From the NCBI GenBank assembly GCA_019351895.1, contig JABBOH010000017.1, positions 1 through 49,963 on the forward strand: a stretch of 49,963 nt of DNA, in the 5' to 3' direction. Below, one piece after another: positions 1 through 7,368 of the stretch. A program made the translations under genes and the position numbers. Source of the DNA: Pseudomonadota bacterium (GTDB taxonomy: Bacteria > Pseudomonadota > Alphaproteobacteria > Acetobacterales > Acetobacteraceae). The notes under the pieces were generated by a model, which saw nothing but the letters and a program-made list of their open reading frames with translations, had not been told where the DNA came from and searched no databases. Position 1 is the first letter of the stretch, and every line of letters begins with the position of its first letter.

Positions 1-62
1 CAAATGGCTGGACGAGACGGAGTAGCGGCCGCGCTCGGCGGTTGACGCGGACTAGGGTTTGA

Positions 63-335
63 ATTGCGGGCGCGGCGGAAACGCGTGTCAGTGGTTGGTC
101 GATGACGACGCAAAACCTCGCGTCAGTTCACGGCGGAGACCGGCGACACGCCCGCGCGTGCCGTCGAGCGCCTGCGCTGCGAGCCGCGCTGCCGCTGATC
201 GAAGGGACGAGCGAGCCGCTCGACCAGATCGCGCTGCAAGTCGGCTTCGGAGACATGGAGCGCATGCGCCGGGTGTGCGTCCGGATCTACGGGCATTCAC
301 CGCAGGCGCTGCGCCGGAGGAGCCGCGCCCAATAA
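63..335 (+). pseudogene. AraC-family regulator remnant (C-terminal HTH), frameshifted
   Basis: The C-terminal helix-turn-helix of an AraC/XylS (GlxA-like) regulator can be read only by switching frames. Frame 102 gives an N-terminal helix fragment (TTQNLAS). From 127 the next frame gives FTAETGDTPARAVERLRCE. From 183 the first frame resumes with AALPLIEGTSEPLDQIAL and the typical GFGDMERMRRVCVR...YGHSPQALRRR end, stopping at 333-335. The two slips (about -2 near 126 and -1 near 183) and the missing ligand-binding domain make this a decayed gene or the end of one disrupted upstream of the window. It sits just before the ABC importer and may once have controlled it; that is inference. Sequencing errors could also cause the slips. 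Confidence 0.6.
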
Positions 336-337
336 TG

Positions 338-410
338 CGCGCCCGCTGCCATACCGAGTTCGTCGTAGGAGGGCCGGCCCGCGGGCAACGCGCAGTTGGC
401 AGCGGGCGCG
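338..410. repeat. perfect 14-bp inverted repeat with 45-bp spacer
   Basis: CGCGCCCGCTGCCA at 338-351 is exactly complementary to 397-410. It begins just after the stop of the AraC remnant and lies upstream of the substrate-binding protein gene. It could act as a terminator stem, an operator or an mRNA leader fold. There is no T-tract after it. Confidence 0.55.
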
Positions 411-457
411 ATGGGTGGTCTTCTACGCGGCACTGCAGCATCGCGAGGGACCGGCCG

Positions 458-1969
458 TTGAGATATCGAACCAGGCGCTCCGCCATCCTGTCCGCGGCGA
501 CTGCTATCGCTGCGACCACCCTCGCCCTTCTGCCGGGCGGCGCTGCGCTTGCTGGGCCGCCGGATACGCTGACGCTCGGCATCCCGTTGGAGCCGCCGGG
601 GCTCGACCCCACGGCAGGCGCCGCCTCGGCCATCCGCGAGGTGACCTACGCCAATATCTTCCAGGGCCTCACCCGCATCGACCCGAAAGGCGAGGTCGTC
701 CCTGACCTCGCCAAGTCCTGGACCGTCTCGCCCGACGGCCTGACCTACACCTTCAGCCTGCAGAGCGGCGTGACCTTCCAGGACGGCACGCCCTTCGACT
801 GTTCCATCGTCCGGTTCAGCTACGACCGCGCCCGCGCGCCCGACAGCATCAACGCCCAGAAGCAGCTTTTCGAGCCGATCGCCAAGGTCGCCTGCCCGAA
901 CCCCGCTACAGCGGCGGTGACGCTGAAGCGCCCGACCTCGACCTTCCTCTATGACATGGCATGGGGCGATGCGGTCATGGTGGCGCCCAAGACGGCGGCG
1001 ACCAACAAGACGCATCCCGTGGGCACCGGACCCTTCAGCTTCAGCCGCTGGGTTCCCGGCGACCGGATCGAGCTTGTCCGCAACCCGCACTACTGGGGAC
1101 CGGAACCCAGGCTCGCCTCCGTCACCTTCCGCGTCATCGGCGACCCCGCCGCCGCGACCGCCGCCCTGCTCTCCGGCGCGCTCGACGCGTATCCGAACTT
1201 CCCGGCGCCCGAGGCGGTGCCGAAGTTCCGGCATGACCCGCGCTTCACCGTCGATATCGGCACGACCGAGGGTAAGGTCATCCTGGCTCTCAACGACGCC
1301 CGCAAGCCCTTCGACGATGTGCGCGTGCGCCGCGCGCTCGCCTATGCCATCGACAAGAAGGCCATCATCGAGGGCGCCTATTCCGGTCTCGGCACGCCCA
1401 TCGGGTCGCACTACACGCCGCAGGACCCCGGCTATGTCGACCTCGCCAACACCTATCCCTATGACCCGGCGAAGGCGAAGGCGCTGCTGGCACAGGCGGG
1501 GGTGAAGCCGGGCACGAGCTTCACCATCATGCTCCCGCCGCCGAGCTACGCTCAGCGCGGGGGCGAACTGATCGCCGCCTATCTGCAGCAGGTCGGGCTG
1601 AACGCGAAGCTCTCATCCGTCGAATGGGCGAAGTGGCTGTCCCAGGTCTTCACGCAATCGGACTTCGACGCGACGGTGATCGCGCATACGGAATCGCGCG
1701 ACCTCGATATCTATGCCCGCCCGCACTACTACTTCAACTACCATAGCGCCAAGTATGACGCGCTCTACGCGCAGTACATCGCGGCGACGGACCCGGCAAA
1801 GCAGATCGCGCTGGCGCAGGATTTGCAGCGTCAACTGGCGACCGACGAGCCGAACATCTTCCTGTTCGCGCTCCCCAAGATCGGCATCTGGAACGCGAAG
1901 CTGCGCGGCATGTGGTCGAACGACCCAATGCCGATCAACGACGTGACCGGCGTTTACTGGGCGAAGTAA
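458..1969 (+). CDS. ABC transporter substrate-binding protein, family 5 (peptide/opine type)
   Basis: Periplasmic binding protein of the DppA/OppA (SBP_bac_5) family, about 503 residues from a TTG start at 458, which is the usual family length. The open frame runs back to 59, but that part overlaps the AraC remnant. The TTG is preceded by GCGAGGGA (442-449) and opens a signal peptide: Arg-rich start, hydrophobic stretch AILSAATAIAATTLALL, then a cleavage-like AALA-GPP. The mature part starts TLTLGIPLEPPGLDPTAGA and contains DLAKSWTVSPDGLTYTFSLQ and GTGPFSFSRW, all typical of the family. It is followed by two permease genes, so it should deliver the ligand to them. The substrate cannot be read from sequence; the amidase and peptidase nearby suggest peptides or amides. 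Confidence 0.88.
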   Translation: MRYRTRRSAILSAATAIAATTLALLPGGAALAGPPDTLTLGIPLEPPGLDPTAGAASAIREVTYANIFQGLTRIDPKGEVVPDLAKSWTVSPDGLTYTFSLQSGVTFQDGTPFDCSIVRFSYDRARAPDSINAQKQLFEPIAKVACPNPATAAVTLKRPTSTFLYDMAWGDAVMVAPKTAATNKTHPVGTGPFSFSRWVPGDRIELVRNPHYWGPEPRLASVTFRVIGDPAAATAALLSGALDAYPNFPAPEAVPKFRHDPRFTVDIGTTEGKVILALNDARKPFDDVRVRRALAYAIDKKAIIEGAYSGLGTPIGSHYTPQDPGYVDLANTYPYDPAKAKALLAQAGVKPGTSFTIMLPPPSYAQRGGELIAAYLQQVGLNAKLSSVEWAKWLSQVFTQSDFDATVIAHTESRDLDIYARPHYYFNYHSAKYDALYAQYIAATDPAKQIALAQDLQRQLATDEPNIFLFALPKIGIWNAKLRGMWSNDPMPINDVTGVYWAK

Positions 1970-2030
1970 TGAAAGTCTTTTGGTTCTTTTCGCCAGAAAG
2001 GAACGCGCCTGCCTTGTTCCGGACGGCCGC

Positions 2031-2978
2031 TTGACCGGATTCCTGCTGCGCCGGTTGGCGAGCCTCTGCGCGGCGTTGCTCGTTGCGTCCCTCGTCGTCT
2101 TCATCGTGCTGCAGATCCTGCCTGGCGATCCGGCGCTCGTCATCCTGGGGCCGGACGCGCAGCCCGACACGCTGGCGGCCTTGCGGCATCAACTGGGTCT
2201 CGATCTGCCGGTCTGGCTGCGCTACCTGCGCTGGGCGGCCGATCTGCTGACGGGCGATTTCGGCCGCAGCACGGCCTATGACACTTCGGTCGCCTCTCTC
2301 ATTCTCCAGCGCATCGGCGTCACGCTGCCGCTCGCGGGGATGGCCATGCTGCTCGCGACGGCGCTCGGCATTCCGCTCGGCGTCTGGGCGGCACATCGGC
2401 GGGGCGCCGTCGATGGCGGCATCATGGGCGTCACGCAGATCGGCGTGGCGGTGCCGGATTTCTGGCTGGCGCTGCTGCTCATCCTGGTCTTCGGTGTGCA
2501 TTTCGCGTGGTTCCCGACGGGCGGCTTTCCCGGCTGGTGGCACGGCGCCGGCGCGTCGCTCCGCGCGCTCATCCTGCCGACCATCGCACTCGCCATTCCA
2601 CAGGCCGCGATCCTCGCCCGCGTCACGCGCGGCGCGGTGCTCGACGTGGGCGTGAGAGAGTTCCTGCGCACCGCGCGCGCCAAGGGCCTCGGCGAAGGCA
2701 CGATCCTCTGGCGGCATACGGTGCCCAACGCGCTCATTCCCGTGATCACGCTGATGGGGCTGCAGTTCTCGTTTCTTCTCGCGGGCACCATCATCATGGA
2801 GAACGTCTTCGCGCTGCCCGGATTGGGCTCGTTGTTATTTCAGGCCATCGGCCAGCGCGATCTGGTGCTGGTGCAGGATCTCGTCCTGCTCTTCGCGGCC
2901 TTCGTCATCGTCATCAACTTCGCGGTCGACCTTCTGAACGCGGCGATCGATCCGCGTTTGCGGGGGCGGCAGGCGTGA
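2031..2978 (+). CDS. ABC transporter permease, DppB/OppB type
   Basis: Inner-membrane permease of the dipeptide/oligopeptide/nickel family, first of the pair. It has the N-terminal TM segment (FLLRRLASLCAALLVASLVVFIVLQILPGDPA), the family's LPGDPA motif, a short periplasmic domain with LGLDLPVWLRYLRW and a cytoplasmic EAA-like loop (EFLRTARAKGLGEGTILWRHTVPNA). Length is about 315 residues. The start is uncertain: TTG at 2031 fits the family's N-terminus, while an earlier in-frame TTG at 1980 would add 17 residues and lies 11 bp after the binding-protein stop. The stop at 2976-2978 overlaps the GTG of the next gene. No ATP-binding subunit is encoded nearby. Confidence 0.85.
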   Translation: MTGFLLRRLASLCAALLVASLVVFIVLQILPGDPALVILGPDAQPDTLAALRHQLGLDLPVWLRYLRWAADLLTGDFGRSTAYDTSVASLILQRIGVTLPLAGMAMLLATALGIPLGVWAAHRRGAVDGGIMGVTQIGVAVPDFWLALLLILVFGVHFAWFPTGGFPGWWHGAGASLRALILPTIALAIPQAAILARVTRGAVLDVGVREFLRTARAKGLGEGTILWRHTVPNALIPVITLMGLQFSFLLAGTIIMENVFALPGLGSLLFQAIGQRDLVLVQDLVLLFAAFVIVINFAVDLLNAAIDPRLRGRQA

Positions 2979-3787
2979 CGCGGCTCCGCTTGTTTCTCGG
3001 CGGCGGCATCACCGCGACCGTGCTGCTCATCGCGGCGGTTTCGCTCGTCTGGACGCCCTATGCGCCGACCGGCATCGACATCATCCACCGCCTCGCGCCG
3101 CCGTCCGTCGCGCATCCCTTCGGCACCGATCCCTTCGGCCGCGACGTCCTCTCGATGATCATGGTGGGCGCGCAGAATTCGATCGCCGTCGCCGCGGTCG
3201 CGGTCGCGATCGGCAGCGCCATCGGAATTCCCACGGGCCTCGTCGCCGCCGCGCGACGCGGCTGGACGGAGGAGGTGCTGATGCGCGGCGCCGACCTCAC
3301 CTTCGCCTTTCCCGCGCTGCTCACGGCGGTGATGCTGACGGCGCTGCGCGGCCCCGGCGCCGCCACCGCCATGATCGCGATCGGCGTCTTCACGGCGCCC
3401 GTGCTCGCCCGCGTCACGCGCGCGGCGGCGGCGGTGATCTGGGTGCAGGACTTCGCCCGCGCGGCGCGCGCGCTCGGGCGCGGCAAGCCTGCCGTCACGC
3501 TCATTCATATCCTGCCCAACATCGTCAGCGTGCTGATCGTGCAGATCACGATCCAGCTCTCGCTCGCCGTTCTGGCCGAGGCAGCGCTGTCGTTCCTGGG
3601 TCTCGGCGCGCAGCCGCCCGCGCCGAGTTGGGGCCGGATGCTGAACGACGCGCAGACCTATATCTACACCGCCCCGCTGCTGGCGGTGTTCCCCGGCATG
3701 GCCATCGCGCTCGCCGTCCTCGGCCTCAACATGCTAGGGGACGGGTTGCGGGATGTTCTTGATGCAAAACGGCGGAGACGCAAATGA
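2975..3787 (+). CDS. ABC transporter permease, DppC/OppC type
   Basis: Second inner-membrane permease of the importer, 270 residues from a GTG that overlaps the preceding TGA (GTGA), so translation is probably coupled. It starts with one TM segment, then shows HPFGTDPFGRDVLSMIM, the diagnostic motif of DppC/OppC proteins. The EAA-like loop is DFARAARALGRGKPAVTLIHILPN, and near the C-terminus come AALSFLGLGAQPPAPSWGRML and GLNMLGDGLRDVLD, both highly conserved in this subfamily. It ends in an ATGA overlap with the amidase gene. The pair should form the channel; the ATPases must come from elsewhere in the genome. Confidence 0.88.
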   Translation: MTRLRLFLGGGITATVLLIAAVSLVWTPYAPTGIDIIHRLAPPSVAHPFGTDPFGRDVLSMIMVGAQNSIAVAAVAVAIGSAIGIPTGLVAAARRGWTEEVLMRGADLTFAFPALLTAVMLTALRGPGAATAMIAIGVFTAPVLARVTRAAAAVIWVQDFARAARALGRGKPAVTLIHILPNIVSVLIVQITIQLSLAVLAEAALSFLGLGAQPPAPSWGRMLNDAQTYIYTAPLLAVFPGMAIALAVLGLNMLGDGLRDVLDAKRRRRK

Positions 3788-5268
3788 CCGCGCCCTGGAC
3801 GGTGCAGATGCTGACGGCGGCGCTCGCGCGCGGGGAGACGACGGCGGAGGCGGTGGCCGAACAGTCGCTCGCCCGCATCGCGGCGGAGGATGTGCGGCTC
3901 AATGCCGTCATCACGCCCAATCCCGAGGTGCTCGCGGATGCGCGGCGCATCGATGCGCAGCGCGCGGCGGGGGAGGCGGTCGGTCCGCTCGCGGGTGTGC
4001 CCGTGCTGGTCAAGGACACCATGGATATGGCCGGGCTGCCAACGACGGGCGGCTGGTCGCGGCTCTCGGCGCGCGCGGGCGGGATCGATCTCATCCCCAC
4101 GCGCGATTCCGCCGTAGTGGCGCGCATGAGGCGCGCCGGGGCGTTGCTGCTCGGCAAGACCAACGTGCCGGTGATGAGTGCGAGCGGCACCAATGCGAAT
4201 GACAGCTGGGCCGGGCCGACGCTGAATGCCATCGCGCCGGACCGCGCGCCCGGCGGCAGCAGCGCGGGCAGCGCCACCGGGGTTGCGGCGGGCTATGCCG
4301 TCATCGGTCTCGCGGAGGAGACCGGCGGCTCCATCCAGAACCCGGCGGCGGCGCAAGGCTTGGTCGGCATCAAGCCGAGCTTCGCGCTCGTGCCGAATTC
4401 GGGCGTCATGCCGCTCGCCGCCAGCACGCGGGACGTGGTCGGGCCGGTCGCGATGACCGTCGCGGACGCCGCGATCGCGCTCGATGTCCTCGCCGGCTAT
4501 TCGGCGGATGACCCGAAGACCGTCGCCGGCATCGGCCACCGGCCACCGGGCGGCTACCTCGCCGCCCTCAAGCCCGGCGCGCTGCTGGGCAAGCGGCTCG
4601 GACTCTACGGACCCGGCTGGCGGGATGCGCCGCTCGCGTCCGCCACGCATGCGCTGTTCGCCCAGGCCTGCGCGGGCCTCCGTGAACTCGGTGCGACGCT
4701 GGTGGCCGACCCCTTCGCGGGTTCGGGCTTCGCGGCTGTGGCGCGCTTCGTCCGCGCCATCCCCTATGACGCGCGGGGCGAGGAGAGCGTGGTGCATGAC
4801 TTCGAGCGGTATCTGGCGGGCTTCGGGCGGCAGAGCGCGATCCATTCCATCGAGACCCTGCGGCGTGTGGCGGGGGCCGATCCCTTCGATCCCGCGGGGC
4901 CATTGCCCTATCTATGGGAGATGGAGGACTTCCCGGCCCTGCTGGCCGACTACGCCCAGCCGCCCGATCTCTCCGGCTTCGTCGCGGTGCGCGAGGACTA
5001 CCTGCGGATCTTCGACGCGGTGATGACCCGTCATGGGCTCGACGCGATCGTCATGCCGCAGACGCGGGCGGAGCCGCCGCCGCTGTTTTCGAGTGAGCCC
5101 ATCCTCGAGACCGCCGTGTCTGAAATCAATATCGCCGGCCTGCCGGGCGTGACGGTGCCGGCCGGGCTCTATCCCTCCGGCGCCGGGTTCGGCCTGCTCT
5201 TCGTCGGCCGCCTGTGGAGCGAGGGCGCGCTTCTTTCCTATGCCGCCGAATACGAGGCGATCACGTGA
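3784..5268 (+). CDS. amidase signature family hydrolase
   Basis: 494-residue amidase-signature enzyme (GatA/AtzF/FAAH superfamily) that would hydrolyse a carboxamide. The Ser-cisSer-Lys triad is visible: Lys77 in VPVLVKDTMD, cis-Ser159 in GGSSAGSATG and nucleophile Ser183 in EETGGSIQNPAA. The last motif is slightly unusual; GTDTGGSIR.PA is more common. It is the fourth gene of the importer operon, starting inside the permease stop (ATGA), so its substrate is probably what the importer brings in. It is not likely to be GatA because gatB and gatC are absent here. Its stop lies in TCACGTGA (5261-5268), whose reverse complement gives the stop of the convergent gene. Confidence 0.88.
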   Translation: MTAPWTVQMLTAALARGETTAEAVAEQSLARIAAEDVRLNAVITPNPEVLADARRIDAQRAAGEAVGPLAGVPVLVKDTMDMAGLPTTGGWSRLSARAGGIDLIPTRDSAVVARMRRAGALLLGKTNVPVMSASGTNANDSWAGPTLNAIAPDRAPGGSSAGSATGVAAGYAVIGLAEETGGSIQNPAAAQGLVGIKPSFALVPNSGVMPLAASTRDVVGPVAMTVADAAIALDVLAGYSADDPKTVAGIGHRPPGGYLAALKPGALLGKRLGLYGPGWRDAPLASATHALFAQACAGLRELGATLVADPFAGSGFAAVARFVRAIPYDARGEESVVHDFERYLAGFGRQSAIHSIETLRRVAGADPFDPAGPLPYLWEMEDFPALLADYAQPPDLSGFVAVREDYLRIFDAVMTRHGLDAIVMPQTRAEPPPLFSSEPILETAVSEINIAGLPGVTVPAGLYPSGAGFGLLFVGRLWSEGALLSYAAEYEAIT

Positions 5269-6262
5269 ACAGCGAACGCCAGTCGGGCAGGGCCTCGGGG
5301 TAGGGGAGGGACGAGCCCTCGAACACGCCGCGCGCGACGGCGCGGGCCATCACCATGGTGGCGGCGTGGCAGAGCAGGGTCAGCTTGTGCCCGTCGATGG
5401 GCTTGCCCTCGCCGGTGGCGGCCGCGAACATCGTGTCGCCGTCGAATGGAAGATGCGCCGACAGCACCGCCCGCACCACGCCGTCCTGGGCCGCGATCGC
5501 GAGCCGCTTCGCCTGCGATTTGGTGAGCGGCGCATCCGTCACGACAAGGCCGATCGTGGTGCCGGTTTCGGGGGAGGGGTTGGGCAATCCCTTGAGGCGC
5601 GGCAGCAGCGCGTCGGGCGGCAGGGGGCCGGTGGGCCAGCCCTTGCCGCCGAACTCGTCGCCCTGCTCGAAGGGGCCCGCCCAGAAATGGGGGCCGGTGC
5701 CGATCAGCGGATTGCCGACCGAGTTGGCGACCGCGATGGCCGCGACGCGGTAGCCTTCGGGTGTCAGCGCGCTCGCCGAGCCCATGCCGCCCTTGACGAG
5801 CGGCGTGGTGGCGCCCGTCCCGGCGCCGGCCGTGCCGAGCGCGAAGGGAGCGGCGCGGGCCGCTTCCGCCGCCGCGTATCCCATCTCCCGGTAGGGCGAG
5901 AATTTGCCCCAGCGCTTGTTGCCGCCATTGGTAAGGTCGAAGACGATCGCCTGCGGCACGATCGGGATGAGGATGTTGCCGAAGGGCGAGCCGCGCTCCT
6001 GGGCGCGGAGCCAGGCCTGCACACCGCCCGCCGCGTCCAATCCGAAGCAGGAGCCGCCCGAGAGCACGATCGCATCGACGCGTTCGACGGCCATCTCGGG
6101 TTCGAGCATCGTCGTGTCGCGGCTGCCGGGCGCGCCGCCCAGCACGCTGACCGAGGCGATCGCCGGCTGGTCGAAGATGATGGCGGTGACGCCGGAGCCG
6201 AGCGACAGGTCGGTGGCGTGGCCGACCGAGATGCCGGAGATGTCGGTGAGGAGATTGGGCAT
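5261..6262 (-). CDS. P1-family peptidase (DmpA / NylC-like, S58)
   Basis: 333-residue N-terminal-nucleophile-fold hydrolase of the DmpA / L-aminopeptidase / nylon-oligomer hydrolase family. It opens with LLTDISGISVGHATD and has VDAIVLSGGSCFGLDAAGGV and VAAIAVANSVGNPL, all typical. These proteins self-cleave before a Ser or Thr nucleophile. Here the site should be Gly234-Thr235 in ETGTTIGLVVTDA, where NylC has Asn-Thr and DmpA has Gly-Ser. The enzyme class attacks N-terminal residues of peptides, beta-aminopeptides or amide oligomers. It overlaps the amidase tail-to-tail by 8 bp and follows the agmatinase gene on the same strand, so the three probably serve one catabolic job. Confidence 0.85.
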   Translation of the reverse strand: MPNLLTDISGISVGHATDLSLGSGVTAIIFDQPAIASVSVLGGAPGSRDTTMLEPEMAVERVDAIVLSGGSCFGLDAAGGVQAWLRAQERGSPFGNILIPIVPQAIVFDLTNGGNKRWGKFSPYREMGYAAAEAARAAPFALGTAGAGTGATTPLVKGGMGSASALTPEGYRVAAIAVANSVGNPLIGTGPHFWAGPFEQGDEFGGKGWPTGPLPPDALLPRLKGLPNPSPETGTTIGLVVTDAPLTKSQAKRLAIAAQDGVVRAVLSAHLPFDGDTMFAAATGEGKPIDGHKLTLLCHAATMVMARAVARGVFEGSSLPYPEALPDWRSLFT

Positions 6263-6319
6263 ACGGCTTCTCTCAAATGGCCGCGCTCGGACACGTGGGA
6301 ACGCGGCGGCGGGCGAGCG

Positions 6320-7222
6320 TCAGCTCTCGGGCCGCCCGAGCAGCGCCAGATACTCCCAGATCACCGTCGCGGCGGCGAGGGCCGTGATCTCGCTCACGTC
6401 ATGGGCTGGCAGCACTTCCACCACATCCATGCCGACGAAGGATACGTCGACGAGACGGCGGAGGACGGCCTGGGTCTGCCAGGAGGCGAGGCCGCCGATT
6501 TCCGGCGTCCCGGTGCCGGGGGCGAAGGCTGGATCGAGGCAGTCGATATCGAAGGTGAGGTAGGCCGGCGCATCCCGCCCGACGACGCCCCGGATGCGCG
6601 CCGCGACTTCGGCTGGCCCGATCTCATGCACCTCCTGCGCGGTGATGATCCGGACCCCCCGCTCGATGGTCCAATCCCAGATGCCGCGCTGGATGGGCGA
6701 GCGGATGCCGATCTGGATCATCCGCCGGGGATCGACGAGGCCCTCGTTGATGGCGTGGTAGAAGACCGAGCCGTGCCCGTAAACCTGACCGAAGCTCTCG
6801 TCCCAGGTGTCGGCGTGCGCGTCGAAATGCACGAGTGCCAGCGGCTCGCCGAGGCGTTTGCGCAGGGCGCGCAGCAGCGGCAGCGTCACGCCATGCTCGC
6901 CGCCCATGGCGATCAGGTGCGGGATTGGGCGGGCTTGCTGCTCGATGAGAGCGAGGCTGCCCGGCAGATCGCCCAGCATGATCTCGAACTCGCCCATGTC
7001 GGCGATCGCCATGCCGCCGACATCGGTCCAGAAATGCGGATGGTCGCCATCGACCAGCATGCGGCTTGCCTGCCGGATGGCGGCGGGGCCGGAGCGCGCG
7101 CCGGCCCGGTTGGTCACGCCGATGTCGAGGGGGATGCCGGCGACGGTGAAGCTGGGGCCGATGCCGGTGATGCGCCGGCCAAGAAAGCCGGGTCCGGTCG
7201 CGAAGGTCGGAACGCCCGCCAT
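6320..7222 (-). CDS. agmatinase / ureohydrolase family enzyme
   Basis: Binuclear-Mn ureohydrolase (arginase/agmatinase fold) that releases urea from a guanidino compound. With ATG at 7222 it has 300 residues. Metal ligands are all present: His110 in GGEHGV, Asp134/His136/Asp138 in HFDAHADT, and Asp225/Asp227 in TFDIDCLDPAFAPGTGTPEIGG. The GTGTPEIGG stretch favours agmatinase, guanidinobutyrase or guanidinopropionase over arginase. An earlier in-frame ATG at 7273 exists, but 7222 is preceded by AAGGGCACC, a fair ribosome site. It lies 57 bp upstream of the P1 peptidase gene in the same direction, which suggests cotranscription. The exact substrate is not determinable. Confidence 0.87.
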   Translation of the reverse strand: MAGVPTFATGPGFLGRRITGIGPSFTVAGIPLDIGVTNRAGARSGPAAIRQASRMLVDGDHPHFWTDVGGMAIADMGEFEIMLGDLPGSLALIEQQARPIPHLIAMGGEHGVTLPLLRALRKRLGEPLALVHFDAHADTWDESFGQVYGHGSVFYHAINEGLVDPRRMIQIGIRSPIQRGIWDWTIERGVRIITAQEVHEIGPAEVAARIRGVVGRDAPAYLTFDIDCLDPAFAPGTGTPEIGGLASWQTQAVLRRLVDVSFVGMDVVEVLPAHDVSEITALAAATVIWEYLALLGRPES

Positions 7223-7368
7223 GTGGTGCCCTTGCCCGTTGTTGCGGCGGCCGAAGCGACCGTTTCCCTGCATAGACCAGCCGCGTGGCTATGGCGACGA
7301 TTCCGGCAAATGCCCATGGCCGGTTATGCCGGCGCTCCGGCGAGAGGCGCGGCCTCAGCCGGCTGGCG

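Noticed and set aside
59-457. N-terminal extension of the substrate-binding protein to TTG 59
   Set aside because: It would put 133 Arg-rich residues before a clear signal peptide and overlaps the AraC remnant.
3784-5268. Amidase as GatA of the Glu-tRNA amidotransferase
   Set aside because: It lies in a transport operon without gatB or gatC, and the EETGGSIQNPAA motif and long C-terminal part fit a catabolic amidase better.
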